DNA from: Clostridium lacusfryxellense
GTDB taxonomy: Bacteria > Bacillota > Clostridia > Clostridiales > Clostridiaceae
Length of the DNA stretch: 64,000 bases
Reading direction: 5' to 3'
NCBI RefSeq assembly: GCF_018861735.1
Contig: NZ_JAHLEB010000025.1
Location: forward strand, 1-64,000
The number at the start of each line of letters is the position of its first letter. The stretch's first letter is position 1. Below, in pieces: positions 1-8,269 of this stretch. The notes beneath the pieces were generated by a model. That model did not search any database. It saw nothing but the letters and a program-made list of their open reading frames with translations, and had not been told where the DNA came from. Both the position numbers and the translations under genes were made by a program.

Positions 1-34
1 TGAAAGTTTTCTGGAATTTATTTAAAAAATTATA

Positions 35-76
35 TAAAAAAAACAGGTATGCATTTTTAAACATACTCTGTTTTAA
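35..76 (-). terminator. Intrinsic terminator after the sorE-like gene
   Basis: Read on the minus strand, an imperfect stem (arms about 40-51 and 62-74, AAAACAG/CTGTTTT with GTATG/CATAC) is followed by a run of eight T and then AT-rich sequence. It lies about 65 bases past the stop codon of the dehydrogenase at 140 and would end the PTS operon. Confidence 0.7.
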
Positions 77-139
77 AACTATTGGTTTAATTTCTTAACT
101 TAATGACATTGGAGTTTAATCCTGTATTTTTTAATTTAA

Positions 140-1402
140 TTATTTAATTTTCCAATTTTCAAGTAAATAATCCTCTGCTTCTAATGACCAAAGGCCCTTG
201 TTGTTTTTAGCAATTTCTGCTAATTTCTTGAATCGTGGATCTACTTTGCCTTTTTCTTCAAACTCATCAATTCCTGTAATATCCATAAATATATTTGTAT
301 ATATAAGTTTTTTGCCTGCAGGTACTTCTGTTAATTTAAGTGTTGCATCTGCAGCACTATCAAGTCCTCCAATGTGAGTAACCATAACTGCTGGATTTAT
401 AATATTCTTTTCTGTCATTCTTAGTGACTCAATCATATCATTTGTGTTTCCACCAGTGGTTCCGATAGTATGTGTTGATTGATAATGAACATTATAAAAA
501 TTAAATGTAGCTGAGAAGTTAGTATCTGTAGGACCTGCAAAGAAGTTTAAGCAACCATCTCTACCTAATATCTTATCTCCTTGTTCAACAACTGGTTTAA
601 CTGGAGAATATACAAATACATCATCAAAGCCTGTTCCACCAGTTAAGTCTCTTAAATAAGCAGGAACATCTTCTATACCTTTAGTGTTAACAAATATTAA
701 TTCAATTCCAGCTTTCTTTGCATCTTCATCTGTGAATATTGCTCTTGCTCTATCTAATCTACCCTGTTCTATATCTGTTACTACAATCATACCTGGCTTT
801 CTATCACAGTGCATAGCATAATCTATTGCACCTAGACCCATAGGACCAGCAGCAGCAAGCATTGCAAGCTTTCCACCTTCAACTATTCCCATCTTGTGTT
901 CATAACTACCCATTACTGTATGAAAACTTGCATGGAAACCTCCAATAATACAAGACATTGGTTCAGCAAGGGATGCTTCATAATACGCTTTACCTTCATA
1001 ATTTAATAAACAACCAACTTCCATTACTTCTTGTGGAACTACTATATAAGTTGCAGCTCCGCCACAATACCTATAAGAATATCCAGGTGAATCCATACTT
1101 CCCTTATAGTTTAATGCAGGTTGCATAGAAAATTTATTTCCAACTTTAAAGTCGTTTTTCCATTTTGAACCAACTTGCACTATATCTCCAGCCATTTCAT
1201 GTCCTACTATTATAGGATTAACTGAGATGTCATTAGGCACTCTCTTATGATCACTACCAAGTATTGCTGCTTTATAAGTAGACATACATATACTGTCTGA
1301 AACTACTTTCACTAGTATTTCATCATCTTTTATTTCTGGAAGTTCAAACTCTTCCATTCTTAAATCTTTTTTCCCGTATAATCTTACTGCTCTTGTTTTC
1401 AT
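140..1402 (-). CDS. Zinc-type sugar-phosphate dehydrogenase, SorE-like (L-sorbose-1-phosphate reductase family)
   Basis: A cytosolic medium-chain dehydrogenase of 420 residues. It has the GroES-like N-terminal half with NPIIVGHEMAG and a Rossmann half with AAAGPMGLGAID. The layout and the SLAEPMSCIIGG segment match the L-sorbose-1-phosphate reductase (SorE) family, which interconverts a ketose 1-phosphate and a hexitol 6-phosphate with NAD(P)H. The ATG at 1402 is chosen because AAAGGTGG lies eight bases before it; the frame stays open four codons further to a GTG inside that site. It is the last gene of the PTS operon, after the PfkB kinase and EIICBA, so its substrate is probably the imported phosphorylated hexitol or ketose. 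The exact sugar cannot be read from the sequence; a tagatose- or mannitol-type substrate is possible. Confidence 0.75.
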   Translation of the reverse strand: MKTRAVRLYGKKDLRMEEFELPEIKDDEILVKVVSDSICMSTYKAAILGSDHKRVPNDISVNPIIVGHEMAGDIVQVGSKWKNDFKVGNKFSMQPALNYKGSMDSPGYSYRYCGGAATYIVVPQEVMEVGCLLNYEGKAYYEASLAEPMSCIIGGFHASFHTVMGSYEHKMGIVEGGKLAMLAAAGPMGLGAIDYAMHCDRKPGMIVVTDIEQGRLDRARAIFTDEDAKKAGIELIFVNTKGIEDVPAYLRDLTGGTGFDDVFVYSPVKPVVEQGDKILGRDGCLNFFAGPTDTNFSATFNFYNVHYQSTHTIGTTGGNTNDMIESLRMTEKNIINPAVMVTHIGGLDSAADATLKLTEVPAGKKLIYTNIFMDITGIDEFEEKGKVDPRFKKLAEIAKNNKGLWSLEAEDYLLENWKIK

Positions 1403-1427
1403 ATATATTACCACCTTTTGTTATTTA

Positions 1428-2357
1428 TTATAAATATTCGAATTCTACTTGTTTTTCCAGTTCAATAATTGTTTTAATATCACTTGCTTTTGTTCCTTCT
1501 GTCATTACATTTGCTGCTCCAGTTGCCACAGCAAGTTTCACAGTTTCTTCAAAGCTAAGACCCTTTTCAATTGAATATGCAAGGGCTGCAACCATTGAAT
1601 CCCCAGCTCCCACTGTACTTTTCACATCCACCTTAAGTCCACGAGCATATATTGCGCATTCCTTGTTTACAAAGATGGCACCTTCACTACCCAGAGAAAC
1701 CGCTACTATAATGATACCATACTCCAGCAAACTCTTCGCAATTTCAACCGTTTCTGCTATTCCATTTATTTTCTTATTAAACATACCTTCGAGCTCATCT
1801 ATATTAGGTTTTACAAGATACGGTCCTGACAAAATACCATACTTAAGCAATTCACCATCTGCATCTAATACGGTTTTTGCTCCTTTTTCTTTAGCTCTCA
1901 CAATCCACTCACCATAAATCTTTTTATCTACATTACTAGGAACACTTCCTGATAAAATTATCATATCTTCACTTTTCATATCATTAAATATTTTATCATT
2001 TAATTCATTTAAGTCTTTAAGACTTGCCTCTGGCCCTGCTTCATTTATATCTGTATTAGTATGATTAATTGGGTCTACAACCTTTGTATTGGTCCTTGTT
2101 TCTCCTTGCGTAAAAATAAAGTCATTTAAAATTTGTATACCATCTAAATAGCCTTTTATGAACTCTCCTGATTTTCCAGAAAGTATTCCCATCGCCCTAC
2201 TTTTACTTCCTAAACTTTTTATTACTTTTGATACGTTAATTCCTTTTCCACCAGCGTCTAGTCTTACTGATGTTACTCTATTAACATTGCCTACACTGAA
2301 ATTATTTATTTCAATAGTTTTATCAACTGCAGGATTTAAAGTTATAGTTGTAATCAT
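1428..2357 (-). CDS. fruK: 1-phosphofructokinase family (PfkB) sugar-phosphate kinase
   Basis: A PfkB-fold kinase of 309 residues. The N-terminus MITTITLNPAVDKTIEI is typical of 1-phosphofructokinase and tagatose-6-phosphate kinase. DAGGKGINVSKVIKSLG forms the sugar site, and TVGAGDSMVAALAYS carries the catalytic Asp and anion hole. It phosphorylates a ketose phosphate to a bisphosphate for aldolase cleavage. The ATG at 2357 has AGAGGTG five bases upstream; seven further codons to a TTG overlap this site and are unlikely to be translated. It sits between EIICBA and the SorE-like dehydrogenase with short gaps, so the three are one operon. The presence of this kinase suggests the pathway runs through fructose-1-P or tagatose-6-P rather than plain mannitol-1-P oxidation (inference). 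Confidence 0.85.
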   Translation of the reverse strand: MITTITLNPAVDKTIEINNFSVGNVNRVTSVRLDAGGKGINVSKVIKSLGSKSRAMGILSGKSGEFIKGYLDGIQILNDFIFTQGETRTNTKVVDPINHTNTDINEAGPEASLKDLNELNDKIFNDMKSEDMIILSGSVPSNVDKKIYGEWIVRAKEKGAKTVLDADGELLKYGILSGPYLVKPNIDELEGMFNKKINGIAETVEIAKSLLEYGIIIVAVSLGSEGAIFVNKECAIYARGLKVDVKSTVGAGDSMVAALAYSIEKGLSFEETVKLAVATGAANVMTEGTKASDIKTIIELEKQVEFEYL

Positions 2358-2394
2358 ATTATCACCTCTTATATTCAATATTTCTTCTTTTGAT

Positions 2395-4311
2395 TTAATC
2401 TTCAGATTTTATTGTAAATAGGTTATAGATGTAATCAACGTCCTGAGTACTTTTAAGTTTATCAGTAATGCTATCATCTTCTCCTTCAATAGCAACTGCA
2501 ATATTTGAAAGTATTTGTAAATGTTCATCTCCAACTCCAGCAATACCAATTACAAGGTAAGCTAAATCATCTTCGAACTTTATACCATTCGGAAATTGAA
2601 GTACTACCATTCCTGTTTTTATAATGTTTTTCTTAGCTTCTCCAACACCATGAGGAATTGATATTCCTTTACCAATGTATGTTGAAAGATCATCTTCTCT
2701 TTGGATCATGGCATCTATATAATCTTCTTGCACATATCCACTTTCAAATAATAATCTACCTGCCATTTTGATAGCAGTATATTTATCTACACTCTCAAGT
2801 CCTACTTGTATATTTTTCTTTTGAAGAATTTTATTATCACTAGTCTCTACTGCTTTCGTTTCAATTTTCGCATCTATATTACTATCACTTACATTGTCAC
2901 TGCTAACCGCCAGTCTAGTTGAAAGTAATTCAAAAGCACCATTGTTAAGGAAATCTTTAACCGATATGTGCTCAGCATTAGGAGCTATTTTCCTTGCTCT
3001 TGCTGTTAATGTTTCATGTGTAATAACTATTTGAGCATCCGTAGGAATAGCTTCTATTGCACAATTTACAACTTGAATATTATATCCAGCTTTTTTGAAC
3101 TTAGTTCTTAAAGTAGTTGCTCCCATTGCACTTGAACCCATTCCTGCATCACATGCGAATATTATTTTATCAAAAGTACTCTTAGTTATATTTGATTTAT
3201 TTGTTCCTTTTAATGCACTTGATTTAGCTTTTGCTTCTTCTAATTCATTTCCATCAGCACTACCATTTGTTTTTTTACTTGATGCCTTGATTATTACTGC
3301 TGAAACAAGGAAGGAAACTACTGCAGCTACAAGTACACCTGCAACTACTCCTATATATCCAGTTTTAGGAGTCATTGCAAGTATTGCAATGATACTTCCT
3401 GGAGATGCTGCTGCAATTAATCCTGCTCCAAAAATTTGGAATGTGAATATTCCACTTGCGCCACCACAAATTACTGCTATTATAAGCAAAGGGTTCATTA
3501 AGACGTAAGGAAAATATATTTCATGTATTCCACCTAAAAAATGAATTATTATTGCTCCAGGTGCTGATTCTTTAACTGCACCTTTTGCAAACACCCAATA
3601 AGCTACTAGGACTCCAAGTCCAGGGCCTGGATTTGATTCTAATAAGAAAAATATTGATTTTCCAACTGCTTTAGCTTCTTGTGCACCTATTGGCACCAAA
3701 ATCCCATTACCTATTGCATTATTTAAAAACAATATTTTTGCTGGTTCTATAAACACAGATGCTAAAGGTAACAATCCTGCGTTTACTATGGCTTGTACTC
3801 CGTCTTTCATAAGACCATTTAACCCTAGGACTACTGGACCAATCCCTGAAAATGCAATCAACGCGAGTATCGCTCCAAGTATACCTTCTGAATAGTTGTT
3901 AATTAACATTTCAAAACCAGCAGGCACTTTACCATCAATGAGTTTATCAAACTTCTTTATAACATACCCACCTAAAGGTCCCATTATCATCGCACCCATA
4001 AACATTGGAATATCTGCTCCTACTATAATTCCAATAGTTGCAATCGCACCAACTACTCCACCTCGTGCTCCTGCTACCATTTTACCACCGGTAAAACCTA
4101 TTAATAATGGTAAAAGATATGTTATAATCGGACCAACTAATTTAGCAAAATGAGCATTTGGATACCATCCTGTTGGTATAAATAATGCTGTAATTAACCC
4201 CCATGCTATAAATGCACCTATGTTTGGAAGAATCATTCCACTTAAAAACCTTCCAAAACTTTGTACTTTTTCTTTAGAATTCCCTCTATTTACTTTCTTT
4301 GTGTCTGTCAT
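2395..4311 (-). CDS. mtlA: PTS mannitol-type EIICBA permease
   Basis: Phosphotransferase permease of 638 residues importing and phosphorylating a hexitol or hexose. The membrane IIC domain spans about 15-345 and includes GGIHEIYF (259-266), the motif around the essential Glu of MtlA. IIB spans about 380-470 with phosphocysteine C387 in FACDAGMGSSAMG. IIA spans about 495-638 with phosphohistidine H554 in GISIPHGVGEA. GGAGG lies eight bases before the ATG. It is the first gene after the MtlR-type regulator, 14 bases away. The IIC and IIB parts are nearly the same as the protein at 6664-8067, so one is a duplicate. The family name is firm; mannitol itself is only one possible substrate given the sorE-like and fruK neighbours. 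Confidence 0.88.
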   Translation of the reverse strand: MTDTKKVNRGNSKEKVQSFGRFLSGMILPNIGAFIAWGLITALFIPTGWYPNAHFAKLVGPIITYLLPLLIGFTGGKMVAGARGGVVGAIATIGIIVGADIPMFMGAMIMGPLGGYVIKKFDKLIDGKVPAGFEMLINNYSEGILGAILALIAFSGIGPVVLGLNGLMKDGVQAIVNAGLLPLASVFIEPAKILFLNNAIGNGILVPIGAQEAKAVGKSIFFLLESNPGPGLGVLVAYWVFAKGAVKESAPGAIIIHFLGGIHEIYFPYVLMNPLLIIAVICGGASGIFTFQIFGAGLIAAASPGSIIAILAMTPKTGYIGVVAGVLVAAVVSFLVSAVIIKASSKKTNGSADGNELEEAKAKSSALKGTNKSNITKSTFDKIIFACDAGMGSSAMGATTLRTKFKKAGYNIQVVNCAIEAIPTDAQIVITHETLTARARKIAPNAEHISVKDFLNNGAFELLSTRLAVSSDNVSDSNIDAKIETKAVETSDNKILQKKNIQVGLESVDKYTAIKMAGRLLFESGYVQEDYIDAMIQREDDLSTYIGKGISIPHGVGEAKKNIIKTGMVVLQFPNGIKFEDDLAYLVIGIAGVGDEHLQILSNIAVAIEGEDDSITDKLKSTQDVDYIYNLFTIKSED

Positions 4312-4325
4312 AACTCATACCTCCA

Positions 4326-6449
4326 TTAATTATTTACTTTTTGGTTATAAAATTCTTTTAAAATATCGTTTAATTCACTAAAGGCATACTCGCTATTTCC
4401 GGCCTTTAAATATTTAAGAAAATCTATTCTTTCTATTAGATTTTTACTTACATAACCTATAACTTCAATATGGGACTTACTACACTCCTCTGGTGCAAGC
4501 ATAATAATTGCAAGTTTTACATTTTCAATTTTATCTAAACCATTTAAACACTCTATACCCTTTGTTAACTTTATAGCTCCAAAGTATAATTTCTTGACAA
4601 AACCAGTCCTACAATGAAGTAATATCATCTCATGTCCAGTTACCACAGTATTTCCTTTTTCTTCTCTATTTTTTAGAGCTCTCCTTAATTGATCTCCAGC
4701 TTTAGTATCTCTCTCTATTAGCTTGCTTGTTTCTATTATTAATGCATCTATGCTGCTTATCTCAGGAATTTCTTTCAAGAAAAAATTATCTAAAATCTGT
4801 ATGATAGCTTCACTATATATATTTAATGAAATTAATTTATCCTTAAAATTAATATTTTTTATTTTCCTATTCGAGTGAATGATATTAATGTTTTTCATTG
4901 CTTTTATTTGGTCTGCTATTTTATCTTTATCCTCCTGAAAAAGGAGTGGATTTACCCTTACAACAGGCTTATAACATTTATCGATATTAACTGTTGATAT
5001 AATAAAATCTATTTCTTTTTCCATTAGAAAACTTTTTTCGATGTGTATCGTGGAAATTATATCTACGATCTCAATATTTTCATACTCATTTTTTATTCTT
5101 GTTGCAAGTAGCCTTGAAGTCCCCATCCCTGTTGCACATGCAATTGCAACTTTATATATGGGTTTAATTAGTGTTTCACTATTCTCAATTGCAGCTCCTA
5201 AATGCATAGCAATAAATGCAATCTCAGCTTCAGGCATCTTTATACCAATATGTTTTTCAACTACCACAGAACATTTAGTACTTATCCTCATTAAATCAGT
5301 GTAATTTGCTTTAATTTCTTCTAAAAGTGGATTTCTAATTTCGAGATTCATCTTTAGCCTTGTAATTGCTGTTCCAAGATGATTTACTAACCCATTTAAT
5401 AGATTTTCATTATTACCAAGAAATCTCCCTGTTTCAATTTCAGCTATTTTAATAATTTCTTTTGATAACTTTACAAGTTCAAAACTTCCTATGACTTTAT
5501 TACCTGCTTTATACTTTTCCTTATAGTTTTTAGATCCCTTTATATGCATTGTTATATAACCAATCTCATCCTCAGGTATATCAACCGCGAAGCATTTTGA
5601 TATATTACTAGATAAGTTTGATGCAATCACATACTCCTCACTTGTCTTAAGCTCTTTTAAAAATTTACCATTTATTGTTATTTTATCACCTTTCTTGACT
5701 CTCTCAATTGCAAGTGCAATATGAACAATTAACCCTACAAAAGCACTATCTACTAACTTGTAGTTTCTTTCCTTCTCCATTGACTCAACTAAAACTTCTA
5801 ATTTTTTTATTGTTTCATTATCTATTAAATTTAGTAATCTATTTCGTGATGCCACCTCAATATCTTGAGCCACAACTACAGAATTATCCAAATTCTTTCT
5901 TATTAAACCTAATAGCTGACTTTCATTTGTATTTTCGTAGATTAGACTAACCATAGCTTTTCTTATATAGTCCTCTCTTCCTTCCACATACACTCCTAGT
6001 CCTTGCTTTCTAATTAATTTTAGACCATGTTTCTTAAACCATTCATCTGTCTTCTCTAAATCATTGCTTATAGTTGCCTCTGTAACTTTTAAGATCCTAG
6101 TAAAATTATATAACTTTACAGGTTCTTGGTTTTGTAGTAGTTCACTAATAATTATGTTTTTTCTTTCTAGAGGAGAGTATATAGTTTCATTTATTTCTCC
6201 ATTTAACAAATTAATAATAGTTTTTTTCTCTTCAAGAGTAGCAATTACTTTGATGCCCACTCCAGTTTTTTTTTCTAAATTTATTCCATTATGCTTTAAG
6301 AAATTTTGCACCTCTGGAATATCTCTAAGTACTGTCCTTCCACTAACATCTAAATCCTTTGCAATTTTAGAAATAGTAACATAATCATCTTCCTTACATA
6401 TAATTTGCAAAATATTCTTTATGCGTGAATTAATTTTGTAACCTTTCAT
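4326..6449 (-). CDS. mtlR: MtlR-type PTS-regulated transcriptional activator
   Basis: A 707-residue regulator with N-terminal helix-turn-helix domains (about 10-70 and 90-150), two PTS regulation domains with likely phosphohistidines H243/H302 and H357/H416, a GatB-like IIB domain with C438 in ACATGMGTSR, and a C-terminal MtlA-type IIA domain with H606/H612. This is the MtlR layout: HPr phosphorylates the PRDs and the permease controls activity through the IIB and IIA domains. GGAGG lies six bases before the ATG. It is the first gene of the transcription unit read through EIICBA, PfkB and the SorE-like enzyme, and its promoter region shares a conserved box with the promoter of the second EIICB, so it probably activates both. 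Confidence 0.88.
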   Translation of the reverse strand: MKGYKINSRIKNILQIICKEDDYVTISKIAKDLDVSGRTVLRDIPEVQNFLKHNGINLEKKTGVGIKVIATLEEKKTIINLLNGEINETIYSPLERKNIIISELLQNQEPVKLYNFTRILKVTEATISNDLEKTDEWFKKHGLKLIRKQGLGVYVEGREDYIRKAMVSLIYENTNESQLLGLIRKNLDNSVVVAQDIEVASRNRLLNLIDNETIKKLEVLVESMEKERNYKLVDSAFVGLIVHIALAIERVKKGDKITINGKFLKELKTSEEYVIASNLSSNISKCFAVDIPEDEIGYITMHIKGSKNYKEKYKAGNKVIGSFELVKLSKEIIKIAEIETGRFLGNNENLLNGLVNHLGTAITRLKMNLEIRNPLLEEIKANYTDLMRISTKCSVVVEKHIGIKMPEAEIAFIAMHLGAAIENSETLIKPIYKVAIACATGMGTSRLLATRIKNEYENIEIVDIISTIHIEKSFLMEKEIDFIISTVNIDKCYKPVVRVNPLLFQEDKDKIADQIKAMKNINIIHSNRKIKNINFKDKLISLNIYSEAIIQILDNFFLKEIPEISSIDALIIETSKLIERDTKAGDQLRRALKNREEKGNTVVTGHEMILLHCRTGFVKKLYFGAIKLTKGIECLNGLDKIENVKLAIIMLAPEECSKSHIEVIGYVSKNLIERIDFLKYLKAGNSEYAFSELNDILKEFYNQKVNN

Positions 6450-6496
6450 AAAATTCCTCCAAATTTATTTAGCATTTTACCAATTGCTATAACCTC

Positions 6497-6580
6497 ATTA
6501 TAATCCAGTAAACAGTTACAATCAATTCAAAGATATCTTGATTAGTCAGTAGCAGATGATGACAATATTTAATATTGTAA
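6497..6580 (-). promoter_or_regulatory. Promoter of the mtlR-led PTS operon with cre-like and conserved upstream box
   Basis: On the minus strand a -35 TTGATT (6520-6525), 17-base spacer and -10 TATAAT (6497-6502) precede mtlR. The spacer region 6507-6520 reads TGTAACTGTTTACT, a partial match to the CcpA cre consensus. Upstream, 6524-6580 is closely similar to 8166-8222 before the second EIICB: CAATTCAAAGATA, TGATTAGTC and TGACAAT are shared in register. The shared box is the likely MtlR operator (inference). Confidence 0.65.
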
Positions 6581-6589
6581 ACTATATGT

Positions 6590-6634
6590 CCTAAAAAATG
6601 CGATCAAATTTATTTTTATAAATTTGATCGCATT
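6590..6634 (-). terminator. Intrinsic terminator of the EIICB gene
   Basis: A perfect 16-bp inverted repeat (6597-6612 and 6619-6634) with a six-base loop is followed on the minus strand by a T tract formed from 6593-6598. It lies 30 bases past the EIICB stop and separates that gene from the mtlR unit. Confidence 0.9.
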
Positions 6635-6663
6635 CTCATAATTATCCTTTATACAATCTCAAA

Positions 6664-8067
6664 TTATAAAAGTCTATTAACAAGTTTGTCATATTCAGGA
6701 CTATTTATAAAGTTTTTAATTGTAATTATTTCTGCCTTTGGCGCTCTTGATTTCGCTCTATCTGCTAATGTTTCATGAGTAATAACAATCTCTGCATCCG
6801 TTGGAATTTCATTTATTGCACAGTGAACAACATTTATATCAAAACCTGCTTTTTTAAACTTATTTTTTAATGTTGTTGCTCCCATTGCACTTGAACCCAT
6901 TCCTGCATCACACGCAAATATTATTTTGTTGAAAGTCTTAACTTTAACTCCTTTGATTGCATTAACTTTTTCCTTTGCTTCTTCTAATTCATTTCCGTTT
7001 GTATCTCCATTTGTTTTTTTATTTGATGCCTTAATTATTACAGATGATATTAAGAATGAAACTACAGCTGCTACAAGAACACCTGCTATTATTCCGAAAT
7101 ATCCACCTTTAGGTGTCATTGCAAGTACTGCAATTATACTTCCTGGAGATGCTGCTGCAATTAATCCTGCTCCAAAAATTTGGAATGTGAATATTCCACT
7201 TGCGCCACCACAAATTACTGCTATTATAAGCAAAGGGTTCATCAAAACGTAAGGAAAATAAATTTCATGTATTCCACCTAAGAAATGAATTATTATTGCT
7301 CCAGGTGCTGATTCTTTGACTGCACCCTTTGCAAACATCCAATAAGCTACTAAGATTCCAAGTCCAGGACCTGGATTTGATTCTAATAAGAAAAATATTG
7401 ATTTTCCAACTGCCTTAGCTTCTTGTGCACCTATCGGTACCAAGATTCCATTACCTATTGCATTATTTAAAAACAATATTTTTGCTGGTTCTATAAATAT
7501 AGATGCTAAAGGTAATAACCCTGCATTTACTATTGCTTGTACTCCGTCTTTCATAAGACCATTTAAGCCTAAGACTACTGGTCCAATTCCTGAAAATGCA
7601 ATCAATGCAAGTATTGCTCCAAGTATACCTTCTGAATAATTGTTAATTAGCATTTCAAATCCAGCCGGTACTTTACCATCAATAACTTTATCAAACTTCT
7701 TTATTACATAACCACCAAGCGGTCCCATTATCATTGCACCCATAAACATTGGAATATCTGCTCCTACTATAATTCCAATGGTTGCAATTGCTCCAACTAC
7801 TCCACCTCGTGCTCCAGCGACCATCTTACCACCAGTGAAACCTATTAATAATGGTAAAAGGAAATTTATCATTGGTCCAACTACTTTAGCAAAATTAGCA
7901 TTTGGAAGCCATCCCGTTGGTATAAATAATGCTGTAATTAACCCCCATGCTATAAATGCGCCTATGTTTGGAAGTATCATTCCGCTTAAGAATCTACCGA
8001 AACCTTGTACCTTTTGTTGGGTTTTCCCCTTTGTATTAATCTTTTCATTCACTTGCAAATTTGACAT
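6664..8067 (-). CDS. PTS mannitol-type EIICB permease without IIA
   Basis: A 467-residue permease matching the first two domains of the EIICBA at 2395-4311. The IIC domain (about 15-345) is almost identical residue by residue, including the GGIHEIYF motif. IIB has phosphocysteine C386 in FACDAGMGSSAMG. The chain stops after IIB, so it needs a separate IIA, probably that of EIICBA or a free EIIA elsewhere. GGGGGG lies before the ATG. It is monocistronic, with its own promoter and a strong terminator. The clearest differences from its partner lie in the IIB linker and the missing IIA. It may widen substrate range or act as a regulated second copy (inference). Confidence 0.85.
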   Translation of the reverse strand: MSNLQVNEKINTKGKTQQKVQGFGRFLSGMILPNIGAFIAWGLITALFIPTGWLPNANFAKVVGPMINFLLPLLIGFTGGKMVAGARGGVVGAIATIGIIVGADIPMFMGAMIMGPLGGYVIKKFDKVIDGKVPAGFEMLINNYSEGILGAILALIAFSGIGPVVLGLNGLMKDGVQAIVNAGLLPLASIFIEPAKILFLNNAIGNGILVPIGAQEAKAVGKSIFFLLESNPGPGLGILVAYWMFAKGAVKESAPGAIIIHFLGGIHEIYFPYVLMNPLLIIAVICGGASGIFTFQIFGAGLIAAASPGSIIAVLAMTPKGGYFGIIAGVLVAAVVSFLISSVIIKASNKKTNGDTNGNELEEAKEKVNAIKGVKVKTFNKIIFACDAGMGSSAMGATTLKNKFKKAGFDINVVHCAINEIPTDAEIVITHETLADRAKSRAPKAEIITIKNFINSPEYDKLVNRLL

Positions 8068-8138
8068 TTAACTTCGCCCCCCTATTATCGTAATCACTGA
8101 AATCTTTCAAGAAACTATTTCCTAATTACCTTAATTTA

Positions 8139-8222
8139 ATTATATGCAAGTAAACATTTACATACAATTCAAAGATAAACTGATTAGTCGTTATCTAATA
8201 GTGACAATTTTTAATATCTAAT
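8139..8222 (-). promoter_or_regulatory. Promoter of the EIICB gene with cre-like site and shared MtlR-type box
   Basis: Minus-strand -35 TTGTAT (8162-8167), 17-base spacer and -10 TATAAT (8139-8144). The spacer contains TGTAAATGTTTACT (8149-8162), a cre-like near-palindrome. The 57 bases upstream (8166-8222) match the region before mtlR in order and spacing, which points to the same activator. Confidence 0.68.
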
Positions 8223-8269
8223 TATTAAGTGGAGAAATTTACGTACAATTTTAATTTTTACCTTCTATT

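Noticed and set aside
6664-8067. EIICB as a truncated pseudogene of EIICBA
   Set aside because: It has its own promoter, ribosome site, complete IIB domain and a strong terminator. EIICB proteins with separate IIA are a normal arrangement.
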